The notes: generated from the letters alone by a model not told the origin. A DNA stretch of 64,000 nucleotides from JAPHSX01 sp041554195 (GCA_041554195.1 JBFFMJ010000007.1:1-64000); one strand, 5' to 3'; counted from the stretch's first letter, positions 34,476 through 43,841 are shown. Numbers and translations are program-made.

Positions 34476-34661
34476 TCAGACGAAAAGCGGGGCGAGCAGG
34501 GCGTTAACTAAGTTGGGAAAGAGAAACAGCACCACACCAATGAGCACCAGTGCCAGTAGCAACCACCAGTGGACATAGCGGCGCCGGCGCGAAGCGAATA
34601 ACGGCCGCTTACTCCAGTTTCGATTGCCGATGTGGTGATCTCTGCGCACGGATAATTCCAT
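34476..34661 (-). CDS. Small single-span membrane protein
   Basis: A possible 61-residue protein: basic N-terminus (SVRRDHHIGNRNWSKRPLFASRRRRY) and one strong hydrophobic helix (WWLLLALVLIGVVLFLFPNLVNALLAPLFV). It lies between the comM remnant and the divergent rep gene. The frame is open well beyond its start into the rep gene's antisense strand, so only the C-terminal 61 codons are credible. No strong ribosome site. Function unknown. Confidence 0.45.
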   Translation of the reverse strand: MELSVRRDHHIGNRNWSKRPLFASRRRRYVHWWLLLALVLIGVVLFLFPNLVNALLAPLFV

Positions 34662-34778
34662 AATAGATATGTAGATTAGTCCCACAGCATGACGCAAACT
34701 CCCTCCGCGGTAAAGGCACTGTTTCACACTCCACGGCCTGTTACAATGCGCCTCCTGTTTATTAAGACTCTTTTTCCT

Positions 34779-36788
34779 GTGTCCGATCTCAACCCCCGAC
34801 AACGCGAAGCGGTTCGCTATATCGACGGCCCCCTGCTGGTGCTGGCAGGTGCCGGCTCGGGCAAGACGCGGGTGATCACCCAGAAGATCGCCCACCTGAT
34901 CCAGAACTGCGGCATCCCCGCGCAACACATCGCCGCCGTCACCTTTACCAACAAGGCGGCGCGCGAGATGAAGGAGCGGGTCAGCCAGCTGTTGCAGGGC
35001 AAGGAGGGGCGGGGGCTGCGCGTCTCCACCTTCCACACCCTGGGGCTGGATATCATACGCCGCGAGCTGGCCACCCTCGGCTACAAACCCGGCTTCTCCA
35101 TCTTCGATGCCCACGACAGCGCCGCACTGCTGCGCGAACTGCTGCGAAAGGAGGACGCCGGTGAGGATATGGAAAAGGAGGTGCAGCGTCACATCTCCAA
35201 CTGGAAGAATGCCTTCGTCACCCCGGCACAGGCCCTCGCCACTGCCGAGGATGCACTGGCCCACGCCGCCGCCACCCTCTATGAGGGGTACAACCGCCAC
35301 CTCAAGGCCTATAACGCGGTCGATTTCGATGACCTCATTATGCTGCCGGTATTGCTGTTCGAGCAGCACCCCGGGGTGCTGGAGCGCTGGCAGGATCGGG
35401 TACGTTACCTGCTGGTGGATGAGTACCAGGACACCAATGCCACCCAGTACCGGCTGGTGCAGCTGCTGGTGGGGCTTAACAGCCGACTCACCGTGGTCGG
35501 CGATGACGATCAGTCGATCTACGCCTGGCGCGGCGCGCAGCCGGAAAATCTCGCCCTGTTGAGCAAGGATTTCCCCGGCCTCAAGGTGATCAAGCTGGAG
35601 CAGAACTACCGCTCCATGGGGCGCATCCTCAAGGCCGCCAACCAGTTGATCGATCACAACCCCCACGTCTTTGAAAAAAAGCTGTGGAGCGAGCTGGGCT
35701 ACGGCGATCCCCTCAAGGTAGTGGTCGCCGCCGACGAGCAGGACGAGGCACTGAAGGTCGCCTCCGCCATCATCCACCACCGGCTGCAGCACAAGGCCGA
35801 CTACAGCGACTTTGCCATCCTCTATCGCGGCAACCACCAGTCGCGGCTGTTCGAGAAGATACTGCGCGAGAACCGCATCCCCTACGCGCTCTCCGGCGGC
35901 ACCTCCTTCTTCTCGCACACCGAGGTGAAAGACATCATGGCCTACCTGCGCCTGCTGGTGAACCCGGACGACGACACCGCCTTCCTGCGCGTGGTCAACA
36001 CCCCAAGGCGCGAGCTGGGGACCGCCACCATCGAAAAGCTCGGCAGCTACGCCACCATGCGCGGCATCAGCCTGTTCGCCGCCAGCTTCGAGATGGGGCT
36101 GCGCGAAAAACTCAGCGAACGGGCGATGGAGCGCCTCTCCCGCTTCACCCACTGGATCGTCGATATCGGCGACCGCGGCCGTCGTGGCGACCCGGTCAGG
36201 GCGGCCCGCGACCTGGTGCGCGACATCGACTACCAGAGCTGGCTCAACGACTCCAGCAAGGACCTGAAGCAGGCCGAGCGACGCATGGGCAATGTCGAGG
36301 AGCTGCTCGCCTGGCTGGCGCGCATGGCCGAGGATGAGGAGAACGACACCAGCGGGCTGACCGAAATGGTCGCCAAGATGAGCCTGATGGACATCATGGA
36401 GCGGCAGAACGAAGAGGAGGATGGCGACAGCGTGCGCATGATGACGCTACACGCCTCCAAGGGGCTGGAGTTCCCCCACGTCTTTCTTACCGGCATGGAG
36501 GAGGAGTTGCTGCCCCACCGCGTCTCCATCGAGGAGGACAACATCGAAGAGGAGCGCCGCCTCGCCTACGTCGGTATCACCCGCGCCCAGCGCACCCTCA
36601 CCATGACCCTCGCCGCCAAACGCCGCCGTGCCGGCGAGCTGGTGCGCTGCGAACCGAGCCGCTTTCTCGCCGAGCTACCGGAGGATGACCTCAACTGGGA
36701 GGGCAAGGGGATCGAGGTTCCAGAGGAGGAGCGACAGCAGCGCGGGCGTGCGCACCTGGCGAATTTGAAGGGGATGCTGGGAGGGTAG
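34779..36788 (+). CDS. rep: ATP-dependent DNA helicase Rep
   Basis: A 669-residue superfamily 1A 3'-5' helicase. Motifs are Walker A LAGAGSGKTRVI, motif Ia AVTFTNKAAREMKERV, Walker B LLVDEYQDTNATQY, motif III GDDDQSIYAWRGA, motif IV LEQNYRS, motif V MTLHASKGLEFPHVFL and motif VI YVGITRAQ. I chose GTG 34779, giving MSDLNPRQREAV, because it matches Rep N-termini and length (about 670). ATG at 34746 and one at 34689 are in frame but add unmatched residues. Stand-alone upstream of rph. Confidence 0.94.
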   Translation: MSDLNPRQREAVRYIDGPLLVLAGAGSGKTRVITQKIAHLIQNCGIPAQHIAAVTFTNKAAREMKERVSQLLQGKEGRGLRVSTFHTLGLDIIRRELATLGYKPGFSIFDAHDSAALLRELLRKEDAGEDMEKEVQRHISNWKNAFVTPAQALATAEDALAHAAATLYEGYNRHLKAYNAVDFDDLIMLPVLLFEQHPGVLERWQDRVRYLLVDEYQDTNATQYRLVQLLVGLNSRLTVVGDDDQSIYAWRGAQPENLALLSKDFPGLKVIKLEQNYRSMGRILKAANQLIDHNPHVFEKKLWSELGYGDPLKVVVAADEQDEALKVASAIIHHRLQHKADYSDFAILYRGNHQSRLFEKILRENRIPYALSGGTSFFSHTEVKDIMAYLRLLVNPDDDTAFLRVVNTPRRELGTATIEKLGSYATMRGISLFAASFEMGLREKLSERAMERLSRFTHWIVDIGDRGRRGDPVRAARDLVRDIDYQSWLNDSSKDLKQAERRMGNVEELLAWLARMAEDEENDTSGLTEMVAKMSLMDIMERQNEEEDGDSVRMMTLHASKGLEFPHVFLTGMEEELLPHRVSIEEDNIEEERRLAYVGITRAQRTLTMTLAAKRRRAGELVRCEPSRFLAELPEDDLNWEGKGIEVPEEERQQRGRAHLANLKGMLGG

Positions 36789-36912
36789 AAATCGGTAAGC
36801 AAAAACGAGTGTTCTGTCGGCTGGACAGCCTCCCCCACTCCGCCATTCGCCCCCCACCGTCGGCTCCGCTACAATACCTGCCCCGTCATCCAATCTATAA
36901 AGGTAGTCACCC

Positions 36913-37647
36913 ATGCGCCCAAGTGGTCGTCAGCCCGATGAACTGCGTGAAATCCGTATTACCCGCAACTACACCAAGCATGCCGAGGGTTCGGTGCTGG
37001 TGGAATTTGGCGATACCAGGGTGATCTGTACCGCCACGGTGGAGGAGCGGATCCCGCACTTTCTGCGCGGCAAGGGACAGGGCTGGGTGAATGCCGAATA
37101 CGGCATGCTGCCGCGTGCCACCGGCAATCGCATGGGGCGTGAGGCGGCCCACGGTAAGCAGGGGGGGCGCACCATGGAGATCCAGCGGCTGATCGCCCGC
37201 TCGCTGCGGGCGGTGGTTGACCTCAAGGCGCTGGGCGAACGCTCCATTACCGTCGATTGCGATGTGATCCAGGCCGACGGCGGCACTCGCACCGCCTCGA
37301 TTACCGGCGGCTATGTTGCATTGGCCGATGCCATTACCCATATCAAGAAAACCCAGGGGCTGAAGAAGGAGCCGCTGCTGGGGCAGGTCGCCTCGGTCTC
37401 GGTCGGCATCTATGAGGGTACGCCGGTACTGGACCTCGACTACCCGGAGGACTCCAACGCCGAGACCGACATGAATGTCGTGATGAACGACAGTGGGGCC
37501 TTTATCGAGCTACAGGGCACCGCCGAGGGACATGCATTTAAGCGCGAGGAGCTGGATGCGATGCTGGCCCTGGCCGAGAAGGGGATCCATGAATTACTCG
37601 ATTATCAGCGCGAGGCGCTGACTGACGATAGCTGGAGGGAATTGTAA
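36913..37647 (+). CDS. rph: Ribonuclease PH
   Basis: A 244-residue phosphorolytic 3' exoribonuclease for tRNA maturation. The N-terminus MRPSGRQPDELREI, the phosphate/RNA site GYVNAEYGMLPRAT-type segment (GWVNAEYGMLPRATG), RSLRAVVDL, and SITVDCDVIQADGGTRTASITG are diagnostic. AAAGGTAG lies seven bases before the ATG. Its stop codon overlaps the rdgB start by one base. Confidence 0.97.
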   Translation: MRPSGRQPDELREIRITRNYTKHAEGSVLVEFGDTRVICTATVEERIPHFLRGKGQGWVNAEYGMLPRATGNRMGREAAHGKQGGRTMEIQRLIARSLRAVVDLKALGERSITVDCDVIQADGGTRTASITGGYVALADAITHIKKTQGLKKEPLLGQVASVSVGIYEGTPVLDLDYPEDSNAETDMNVVMNDSGAFIELQGTAEGHAFKREELDAMLALAEKGIHELLDYQREALTDDSWREL

Positions 37648-38240
37648 TGAAGAAGATCGTTCTGGCCAGTGGCAACAGGGGCAAGGTGCGTGAATTTAAC
37701 CAGCTGTTCGCCGGGATCGGTGTCGAGGTGGTGCCACAGACCGAGTTCGGAGTGGAAGAGGTCGAGGAGACCGGACTTACCTTTGTCGAAAACGCCATCC
37801 TTAAGGCGCGCAATGCGGCGGCCCACACCGGCCTGCCCGCCATCGCCGATGACTCCGGGCTGGAGGTGGATGCGCTGAAGGGGGCACCCGGTATCTACTC
37901 GGCGCGTTATGCCCGCGTCGGGGCCTCGGATCAAGAGAATTTAACCAAGCTGTTGCAGGAGATCGAGGGGGTGGCCGAGGCCGAACGCAGCGCGCGCTTT
38001 CAATGCCTGCTAGTGTTAATGGAGCACGACAAAGACCCGACACCGATCATCTGCCAGGGCACCTGGGAGGGACGGATCACCACCGCACCACAGGGGGAGA
38101 ACGGCTTCGGTTATGACCCGGTATTTTTTGTCCCGCAACATGACTGCACCGCCGCCCAGCTGGGCGCCGAGGTGAAAAACCGCCTGAGCCACCGCGGCCA
38201 GGCGCTAAGCAAGCTGCTCGCGGCCATGCGCCAGAAATAA
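37647..38240 (+). CDS. rdgB: XTP/dITP diphosphatase (RdgB/HAM1)
   Basis: A 197-residue house-cleaning pyrophosphatase removing dITP and XTP. Motifs are VLASGNRGKVREF at the N-terminus, TGLTFVENAILKARNAA, IADDSGLEVDALKGAPGIYSARYA, and GFGYDPVFFVPQ with the C-terminal NRLSHRGQAL. Start overlaps rph; hemW follows after 10 bases, giving an rph-rdgB-hemW operon. Confidence 0.96.
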   Translation: MKKIVLASGNRGKVREFNQLFAGIGVEVVPQTEFGVEEVEETGLTFVENAILKARNAAAHTGLPAIADDSGLEVDALKGAPGIYSARYARVGASDQENLTKLLQEIEGVAEAERSARFQCLLVLMEHDKDPTPIICQGTWEGRITTAPQGENGFGYDPVFFVPQHDCTAAQLGAEVKNRLSHRGQALSKLLAAMRQK

Positions 38241-38250
38241 ACCGCCGCCG

Positions 38251-39420
38251 ATGCTCAACCTCACGGCACCACCGCCGCTCTCGCTCTACATTCACTACCC
38301 CTGGTGCGTGCGCAAGTGCCCTTACTGCGACTTCAACTCGCACCAGCTCAACGGGGAGATCGCCGAGGCCGACTACATCGCGGCGCTGCTGCGCGACCTG
38401 GAGCAGCACCTGCCTGCGGTATGGGGCCGTCAGGTCTCATCGATCTTTTTTGGCGGCGGCACCCCCAGCCTGATCTCCCCCGAGGGGCTGGATCGCCTGC
38501 TGTCGCAACTGCGCTCACTGCTGCCCCTCACCCCCGAGTGCGAGATCACCCTGGAGGCCAATCCCGGTACCGTCGAGCAGGGACGCTTTAGCGCCTTTCG
38601 CCAGGCCGGGGTGAACCGCCTCTCCATCGGCATACAGAGCTTTGACGATGCCGCCCTGCAGGCACTGGGGCGCATCCACTCCGGGCGCGAGGCCATTGCC
38701 GCCGCCGAGTCGGCCCGCACTGCCGGTTTCGATAACCTTAATCTCGATCTGATGTTCGGCCTACCGGGGCAGGATGCCGCCAGCGCCGAGGCCGACCTGC
38801 GCCAGACCATCGCCCTCGCCCCCAGCCACCTCTCCTGGTATCAGCTCACCATCGAGCTCAACACCGCCTTTGCCCACGCCCCGCCGGTACTGCCCGAAGA
38901 GGAGGCGCTGTGGGCGATTCAGTCCGCCGGGCAGGCGCTGCTGGCGGAGGCAGGCTATGGCCAGTATGAGGTCTCGGCCTACGCCCGCGATGGTCTACGC
39001 TGCCGCCACAACCTGAACTACTGGCGCTTTGGCGACTACCTCGGTATCGGCCCCGGTGCCCACGGCAAGATCACCCACTGCGCCAGCGGGCGCATCGAGC
39101 GTACTTGGAAAAAACGCCACCCGCGCGAGTGGCTGGCAGCGGTGGATGGTGCGGCGATGATCGCCGGTCACAACGACATTGCCCGCGACGATCTGGTGCT
39201 GGAATTTATGATGAATGCGCTACGACTGGTCGATGGCTTTGAGTGCGAACTGTTCGCCGCCAACACCGGGCTGCCGCTAAGCGCGGCGCAGGCCCCGCTG
39301 CAAAGGGCCGAGGAGCTGGGGCTGATCCACTGGAGTCACCAGCGCATCGTCCCCACCACACGCGGGCGTGACTACCTGAATAGCCTGCTGGGTCTATTTC
39401 TACCCGAGGAGGGGGCATGA
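38251..39420 (+). CDS. hemW: HemW radical-SAM haem chaperone
   Basis: A 389-residue radical SAM protein. The [4Fe-4S] motif CVRKCPYC near residue 20, in the variant CX3CX2C, is preceded by SLYIHYPW. Also visible are FFGGGTPSLI, EANPGTVEQ, NRLSIGIQSFDDAALQALGRIHS and LNLDLMFGLPGQ. The C-terminal HemN-type domain ends SLLGLFLPEEGA. HemW proteins resemble HemN but deliver haem; the typical HemN-only N-terminal extension is absent. Overlaps the Rof-like gene by 4 bases. Confidence 0.93.
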   Translation: MLNLTAPPPLSLYIHYPWCVRKCPYCDFNSHQLNGEIAEADYIAALLRDLEQHLPAVWGRQVSSIFFGGGTPSLISPEGLDRLLSQLRSLLPLTPECEITLEANPGTVEQGRFSAFRQAGVNRLSIGIQSFDDAALQALGRIHSGREAIAAAESARTAGFDNLNLDLMFGLPGQDAASAEADLRQTIALAPSHLSWYQLTIELNTAFAHAPPVLPEEEALWAIQSAGQALLAEAGYGQYEVSAYARDGLRCRHNLNYWRFGDYLGIGPGAHGKITHCASGRIERTWKKRHPREWLAAVDGAAMIAGHNDIARDDLVLEFMMNALRLVDGFECELFAANTGLPLSAAQAPLQRAEELGLIHWSHQRIVPTTRGRDYLNSLLGLFLPEEGA

Positions 39421-39665
39421 GCGGTGGCGACTACACCCCGATCCCCTGCGGCCTTTACTCCGAGTACGAAGTGGCGATCCTGCACCGCACGCCGCTGCTG
39501 ATTACATGGCGCGACGAGGACGGCGCTACGCACAACGCATCGCTTATCGCCAAAGACCTGCAGACCCGAAACCACTGCGAATACCTGATCGCCGAAGACC
39601 GCGAGGAAAACACTCTTGAGATCCGCCTCGACCAGATCATCAGCCACACACAGGAGCAACCATGA
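39417..39665 (+). CDS. Rho-binding antiterminator Rof-like protein
   Basis: An 82-residue protein. YTPIPCGLYSEYEVAILHRTPLLITWRDEDG and KDLQTRNHCEYLIAEDREENTLEIRLDQI follow the Rof/YaeO pattern (an Sm-like fold that inhibits Rho). Starts inside the end of hemW (ATGA overlap) and overlaps the next gene by 4 bases. Confidence 0.8.
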   Translation: MSGGDYTPIPCGLYSEYEVAILHRTPLLITWRDEDGATHNASLIAKDLQTRNHCEYLIAEDREENTLEIRLDQIISHTQEQP

Positions 39666-39871
39666 GCATTGGCGACAGCGTTTCCATCCTGATCAACCTG
39701 GCGGTAGGCATCTACTTTCTCTACTTCTACCCGCGCAGCATCGGCAAGCGCTTTGCCTCGCGCCCGACACCGCGCGGCTTTGTCCTGCTGCAAAAGGTGG
39801 TGCCGCCGGTCGGTGGCTTGATCATCGTTCTCACCCTGCTCTATGCGGTAACACTGTTGCTGGGCACATAG
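39662..39871 (+). CDS. Small two-helix membrane protein
   Basis: A 69-residue protein with two hydrophobic segments (VSILINLAVGIYFLYFYP and GGLIIVLTLLYAVTLLLGT) and a basic loop between them. Coupled to the Rof-like gene by an ATGA overlap, so it is the last gene of the rph operon. Family not recognised. Confidence 0.65.
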   Translation: MSIGDSVSILINLAVGIYFLYFYPRSIGKRFASRPTPRGFVLLQKVVPPVGGLIIVLTLLYAVTLLLGT

Positions 39872-40058
39872 ATTGGTTCCTATTCGCGGTGCTGTCGCTG
39901 ACAAACCATTAACCGTTGGATGGCTGCTAAGCAGACGGGCCTATCAATGACGTGCCGCTGTCGTGTGAAACATTTGCATTGAATATGATATCTGCTATTT
40001 ACCGGAAAAGTTTCCTGCAACCACTTCACGGTAGCGAATCATTTTGTGTCTACCAGAT

Positions 40059-40820
40059 TCAATTACTACCAAATACCTTCTTCAAAATCTCGGTGGTTCT
40101 TGCTGCAGGATTATCGCGAATCTTCTTCTCTTCTTCTGCGATCATGGTAAACAGGCCCGACATGGTTTTCTCCGTGATATAGCTATCTATATCGTAATCA
40201 TCCAGATTCAGATAGTTACCGGCCACACCCAGTTTACCGATCATGTTTTTATACGTTGAGGTAACACCACTCTTAGCAGTCGCATCCTTCACAATTGGTG
40301 CAATTTTCGCACTCAGTGTGCTGCCACCTGTTTTTTTAAGATACTGAGTCGCGGCATCGTCAGGCCCCTGAAGGATCCGGTTGGCATCGTCAATCGTCAT
40401 ATTGGTGACGCTCTTCTTGATAACACTCAGGGTTAATGGCACGGCTGATTCAGCCGCACGATTCATGGTGGTAACAAACTCATCGGCGTATTTGTCGTTA
40501 CCCGTCTGGCGCAACAGCGATTCCACCCGTTGCAGATTCTCAGGCATCGGTATTTTGACCTCGGGGTTACCCAGAAAGCCGTCCGCCTTACCCAGATTAT
40601 TCACCGCATAACCAGCACCTTTCTTCAGCGCCTGTTTTAATCCCGCAACAATATCGCCATTACTGAGTGTGCTGCTGACACCAGTAATCTCCTCTTGATC
40701 AAGGCCCTGTATTTTTTTCTGTATCTCCTCGCCACTACTGGCCAGGTCTTCCAGCCAGCCCGTGTAGCCGGTTGAAGAGAGGGAAACAGCAATAAGGGTG
40801 AAAATGATTTTATAATTCAT
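40059..40820 (-). CDS. DUF4197 exported protein
   Basis: A 253-residue protein with an N-terminal signal sequence (MNYKIIFTLIAVSLSSTGYTG). Family motifs are GLKQALKKGAGYAVNNLGKADGFLGNPEVKIPMPENL, TMNRAAESAVPL, DDANRILQGPDDAATQYLKKTGG and DYDIDSYITEKTMSGLFTMIAEEEKKIR. These identify the DUF4197 family, of unknown function, mostly helical and periplasmic or lipoprotein-like. No coding neighbour on the same strand. Confidence 0.87.
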   Translation of the reverse strand: MNYKIIFTLIAVSLSSTGYTGWLEDLASSGEEIQKKIQGLDQEEITGVSSTLSNGDIVAGLKQALKKGAGYAVNNLGKADGFLGNPEVKIPMPENLQRVESLLRQTGNDKYADEFVTTMNRAAESAVPLTLSVIKKSVTNMTIDDANRILQGPDDAATQYLKKTGGSTLSAKIAPIVKDATAKSGVTSTYKNMIGKLGVAGNYLNLDDYDIDSYITEKTMSGLFTMIAEEEKKIRDNPAARTTEILKKVFGSN

Positions 40821-41135
40821 AGGATATTTCTAAGCACCTGTTAGTAGACGTAAGTCAGGCTAGAGCATGCCGTCACACATTTATCATGACAGAACCCGGT
40901 CACCCGCCTGTTTCCTTATGAGCGGCTTCATTATGAGTTCATAGCGAAGGTTTTATCAAGAGAGTCACTCTTCAATCCCTTAGCGTGGCATATCACCTCT
41001 TCATCATTAGCAGCCACGCATTACCACCACAACATACAGGGTCTAATTTCCTCATGACGATGGCACAACCCCGTGGGTGATATATATTCATACATGACCA
41101 ATAGTCTTTTCTAAATTTTATCCTGAAGGTAACTC
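40821..41135. other. Non-coding gap between the DUF4197 gene and the cytochrome gene
   Basis: Divergent intergenic region. GCGTGGC at 40983-40989 and GCCACGC at 41013-41019 are inverted seven-base arms 23 bases apart. Otherwise AT-rich promoter-like DNA with no gene seen. Confidence 0.45.
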
Positions 41136-41603
41136 ATGAAGAATTTCAAATACGGCATTATCACCTCTGCCCTCCTCCTCTGCTCAGGGGCTGTTGCAGC
41201 TGCCGCAACGAGCAATACAGGGCAACCGACGCCGCCGGAAGACTATCGCCAGTTGGTGGAGATGCCAGGGCAGGCGCAGCAGCTGATGCGACAAGACATG
41301 CAGGACCATCTGGCAGCCCTAAGTGAGGTCTTAGGTTACCTCGCAAGCAAAGATTTTACGCAGGCAGCAGAGGTTGCCGAAAAACGGATGGGAAAGAGTT
41401 CAATGGGTAAACACCGGGAAACCGGGATGGGGCCGGGAAGGTTTATGCCACTGGAGATGAGACAGATCGGCTGGGCCATGCATGAAGCGGCGAGTGACTT
41501 TGCAGAATCGGCCAGGAGTGGGGAGCAGAACAGGATTTATGCCGCCTTACAGAAAGTGATGTCCTCCTGCACGGCCTGCCATCTCAGTTACCGTACTCGC
41601 TAG
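41136..41603 (+). CDS. Monohaem c-type cytochrome, cytochrome c'-like
   Basis: A 155-residue periplasmic protein. Signal peptide (KYGIITSALLLCSGAVAAAAT) is followed by a helical domain. A single CXXCH haem site (SSCTACHLSYRTR) is very near the C-terminus, as in class II cytochromes c'. GAAGG lies upstream of the ATG. It is convergent with the TIR gene. The Met/Gln-rich helices could give a five-coordinate haem, but that is inference. Confidence 0.82.
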   Translation: MKNFKYGIITSALLLCSGAVAAAATSNTGQPTPPEDYRQLVEMPGQAQQLMRQDMQDHLAALSEVLGYLASKDFTQAAEVAEKRMGKSSMGKHRETGMGPGRFMPLEMRQIGWAMHEAASDFAESARSGEQNRIYAALQKVMSSCTACHLSYRTR

Positions 41604-41648
41604 TTTAGGAAGCCCAGGGTCTGTCAGCGGCCATTGCCCAGAGCTAAA

Positions 41649-42155
41649 TTACTTAGCTGACGGACGCATATCCAGAATGGATGGCAGTCCCGCCAGAAAC
41701 TGCTTCTTTTTCATCGCCCACTGCTGCAAATTTAAATCACCGAGGTCAAGGTGTCTTTGAAGCTTGGCGACGAACTGGTTCAGGTCATCCGTATTGTCAA
41801 TGTTGTCGACCTGGCTGGCCATAAAAACACCTTGTAGATGCTTTTGTGTCAGCGGCGGCACCAGCAGTGGGAGGATGTTGGGTGTGAGCGCCAGAACGGC
41901 ACCCATCTCACACAGGCTATACCTGTTGGCAAAATAGTTGGTGCTCAGTAACACGATGGCGGCGGCGGGGCGTTGAATTTGCGACTCGATATATGAGCCA
42001 AAATCTTGATTATCGGGTGCTCCCCTCTCCACCAGTGAGGAGGAGACAATATCTGCAGGCTTAAGTTTTGTTCCGGCTTGCAGCAACTCAACCACGGCCT
42101 GCGCCAACGCTTTATCCTTTTCCGCGTGGCTGATGAATAATTTCTTTTTCGACAT
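41649..42155 (-). CDS. Stand-alone TIR-domain protein
   Basis: A 168-residue soluble TIR protein. KLFISHAEKDKALAQAVVELL is the first strand and helix (box 1), SSLVERGAPDNQDFGSYIESQIQRPAAAIVLLSTNYFANRYSLCEMGAVLAL covers the BB loop through the helix with the candidate catalytic Glu (CEMG), and a short C-terminal extension follows. Bacterial TIR proteins are NAD-cleaving or signalling enzymes in defence. No ThsA, SIR2, NLR or other known defence partner is adjacent. It lies 62 bases downstream of a DUF302 gene on the same strand. Confidence 0.85.
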   Translation of the reverse strand: MSKKKLFISHAEKDKALAQAVVELLQAGTKLKPADIVSSSLVERGAPDNQDFGSYIESQIQRPAAAIVLLSTNYFANRYSLCEMGAVLALTPNILPLLVPPLTQKHLQGVFMASQVDNIDNTDDLNQFVAKLQRHLDLGDLNLQQWAMKKKQFLAGLPSILDMRPSAK

Positions 42156-42217
42156 TTACTGACTCAATGTTGATGCCGGTTATTTACGGCGCTTTTAGAA
42201 ATGTATTACGCCTGCCC

Positions 42218-42682
42218 TCACTCCCGCAACTCATCAAAGATGGCGATGATGTCGCTACGCCAGCGCATGGTCTGGCTACGAAACTCTTCATCGGTAGCCA
42301 GCGCGGTGAGCAGCTCCGGGTCAAAGGTGGTGAGCAGGGTCTCCTCCTGCTCGGCGAACAGGGTGATCTTGAGCGGCAGGTAGGGGATGAGTTGCGGGTA
42401 CTGCGTGCTGAGCCGGCGCACCTCTTCGGGCTTGCCAAAAAAGACGATGCGATATTTGTCGGTGGCAAAGCCGCTGCTGGTCAGGCCGATATCGACACGC
42501 TGTACCCGCGACACGGTATAACCGTATTCGCCGAGGGTTCTTTGCAGCGCCAGCATGGTCTCGGGAAAACTCTGTGCGGATCGCATCATTAGCAGTCGAT
42601 CATTCCCCGCCTGTAGCGAAGAGGAGAGTGCGATCATCAGTAGTAGCGCGCAGCTACTCACTACTCTGCTTAGAGTGATCAT
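42218..42682 (-). CDS. Exported DUF302-domain protein
   Basis: A 154-residue protein with a signal peptide (SCALLLMIALSSSLQAG). The DUF302 pattern MRSAQSFPETMLALQRTLGEYGYTVSRVQRVD is followed by RIVFFGKPEEV and YLPLKITLFAEQEETLL. It starts inside the end of the dihaem-DUF302 gene (4-base overlap), so the two are a translational unit. DUF302 domains have an unassigned role; here two, plus a third at 48.3 kb, occur with cytochromes. Confidence 0.83.
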   Translation of the reverse strand: MITLSRVVSSCALLLMIALSSSLQAGNDRLLMMRSAQSFPETMLALQRTLGEYGYTVSRVQRVDIGLTSSGFATDKYRIVFFGKPEEVRRLSTQYPQLIPYLPLKITLFAEQEETLLTTFDPELLTALATDEEFRSQTMRWRSDIIAIFDELRE

Positions 42683-43731
42683 AACGACGCCTCCTCCATG
42701 ATCTCGGTGTAAATGTTAAACATTTCGGTGCAGGATTGATCCAGCTCGGCGTTGTTATAGACACGGCTGAGGTAGCGCGGATTGATCGCCATCATATAGA
42801 CCTGATCGTTCTCTTCCACCACCGTGACACGGCACGGCATAAAGAGGCCGATGCGCGGGTCGAGACTGAGGGCCTTGTTGATAAAGCCGAAGTTACAGAA
42901 GTAGATCACCACCTGCTTTTTATTCTGCTGCGCTTCGGGGAAGAGCCCCTCCTCCAGATTCTGCACGCGAATGATACGGAAGTTTTTGCCGATGGCGGCA
43001 CGCTTCACGTTCGCCACCGTCTCTTCCAGCGAATAGTCGGATTCGAGCATCAGCACCGGCTCTTCGATCTCGGCAAAGTGCCAGTGGATGGGGGTCGTCT
43101 CGAAACTGCGTACATAGCTGACGATGTCGTCGATGTTCTGCTCGTTCAACCCCAGGGTGAGGTAGGAGCGCATCGGTGTTCCCCTGCGCCCCTCCATCAG
43201 GGTGCGCTTGATCATCTGGTCACTGGCCGCCTTGAGAAACCCCGGATTATTCAGGGCCGGCGGCATGATCGCCAGCTCTCGTGGTCGCGAAAAGGTAACC
43301 CCGGTGCCGTGCCCCCCCTGGCCGTTGTCACCGTGGCAGCTGGCACAGTAACCGCCGTAAAGTACCTTACCGCGCGCCGGGTCACCCTTGACTGGCGCAT
43401 ACTCTTTAGCGACCTCTTTCTGCCCCTTGGGTATCCAGCTTTTCAGGTGGCTGACAATCGCCCTCACCTGGGCATCGCTCAGAGAGGGGTGGGCAGGCAT
43501 CACCCGTCCGGGACGCCCCTCACGGATGGTGGTAAAGAGAAAATGATCATCCACCGAGTTAAGAAAGGCGGGCAGCGCCAAAGGCACACCTACGCCCCCC
43601 TCACCGTTCAGGCCATGACAGGCGGAACAGTTGAGTTCATAGAGGCGGGCACCATCGGGGGCCGCAGAGGCGACACGGCTAAAAAGCAGTGTGACAATAA
43701 ACAGTAGTGGGGTGATCGTGCGCATAGTCAT
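42679..43731 (-). CDS. Dihaem cytochrome c fused to a DUF302 domain
   Basis: A 350-residue periplasmic protein. Signal peptide (TPLLFIVTLLFSRVASAA), two cytochrome c domains with CSACH (near residue 37) and CASCH (near 130), each with a following Met region, then a C-terminal DUF302 domain (LMLESDYSLEETVANVKRAAIGKNFRIIRVQN, FCNFGFINKAL, IGLFMPCRVTVVEENDQVYMM). The fusion implies that DUF302 acts with electron transfer. The ATG at 43725 has a slightly better ribosome site than 43731. Confidence 0.87.
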   Translation of the reverse strand: MTMRTITPLLFIVTLLFSRVASAAPDGARLYELNCSACHGLNGEGGVGVPLALPAFLNSVDDHFLFTTIREGRPGRVMPAHPSLSDAQVRAIVSHLKSWIPKGQKEVAKEYAPVKGDPARGKVLYGGYCASCHGDNGQGGHGTGVTFSRPRELAIMPPALNNPGFLKAASDQMIKRTLMEGRRGTPMRSYLTLGLNEQNIDDIVSYVRSFETTPIHWHFAEIEEPVLMLESDYSLEETVANVKRAAIGKNFRIIRVQNLEEGLFPEAQQNKKQVVIYFCNFGFINKALSLDPRIGLFMPCRVTVVEENDQVYMMAINPRYLSRVYNNAELDQSCTEMFNIYTEIMEEASL

Positions 43732-43841
43732 CCAGCATTTCGGTTAATGACGCCATATTAGCGGCACCTTATAAACTAACATTGATATAGGTCATAAAAG
43801 ACCGCACTGTGATGATAGCCCAGACCAAAGATGAAGTGTGT

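Noticed and set aside
34662..36152. Long minus-strand open frame of about 500 codons opposite rep
   Set aside because: It is the antisense shadow of the GC-rich rep gene; composition is Val/Gly/Gln-rich with no domain. Only the final 61 codons beyond rep are kept as a possible small protein.
41649..42155. Thoeris or CBASS-like anti-phage system around the TIR gene
   Set aside because: No ThsA, SLOG, cyclase or other effector partner nearby; neighbours are DUF302 and cytochrome genes.
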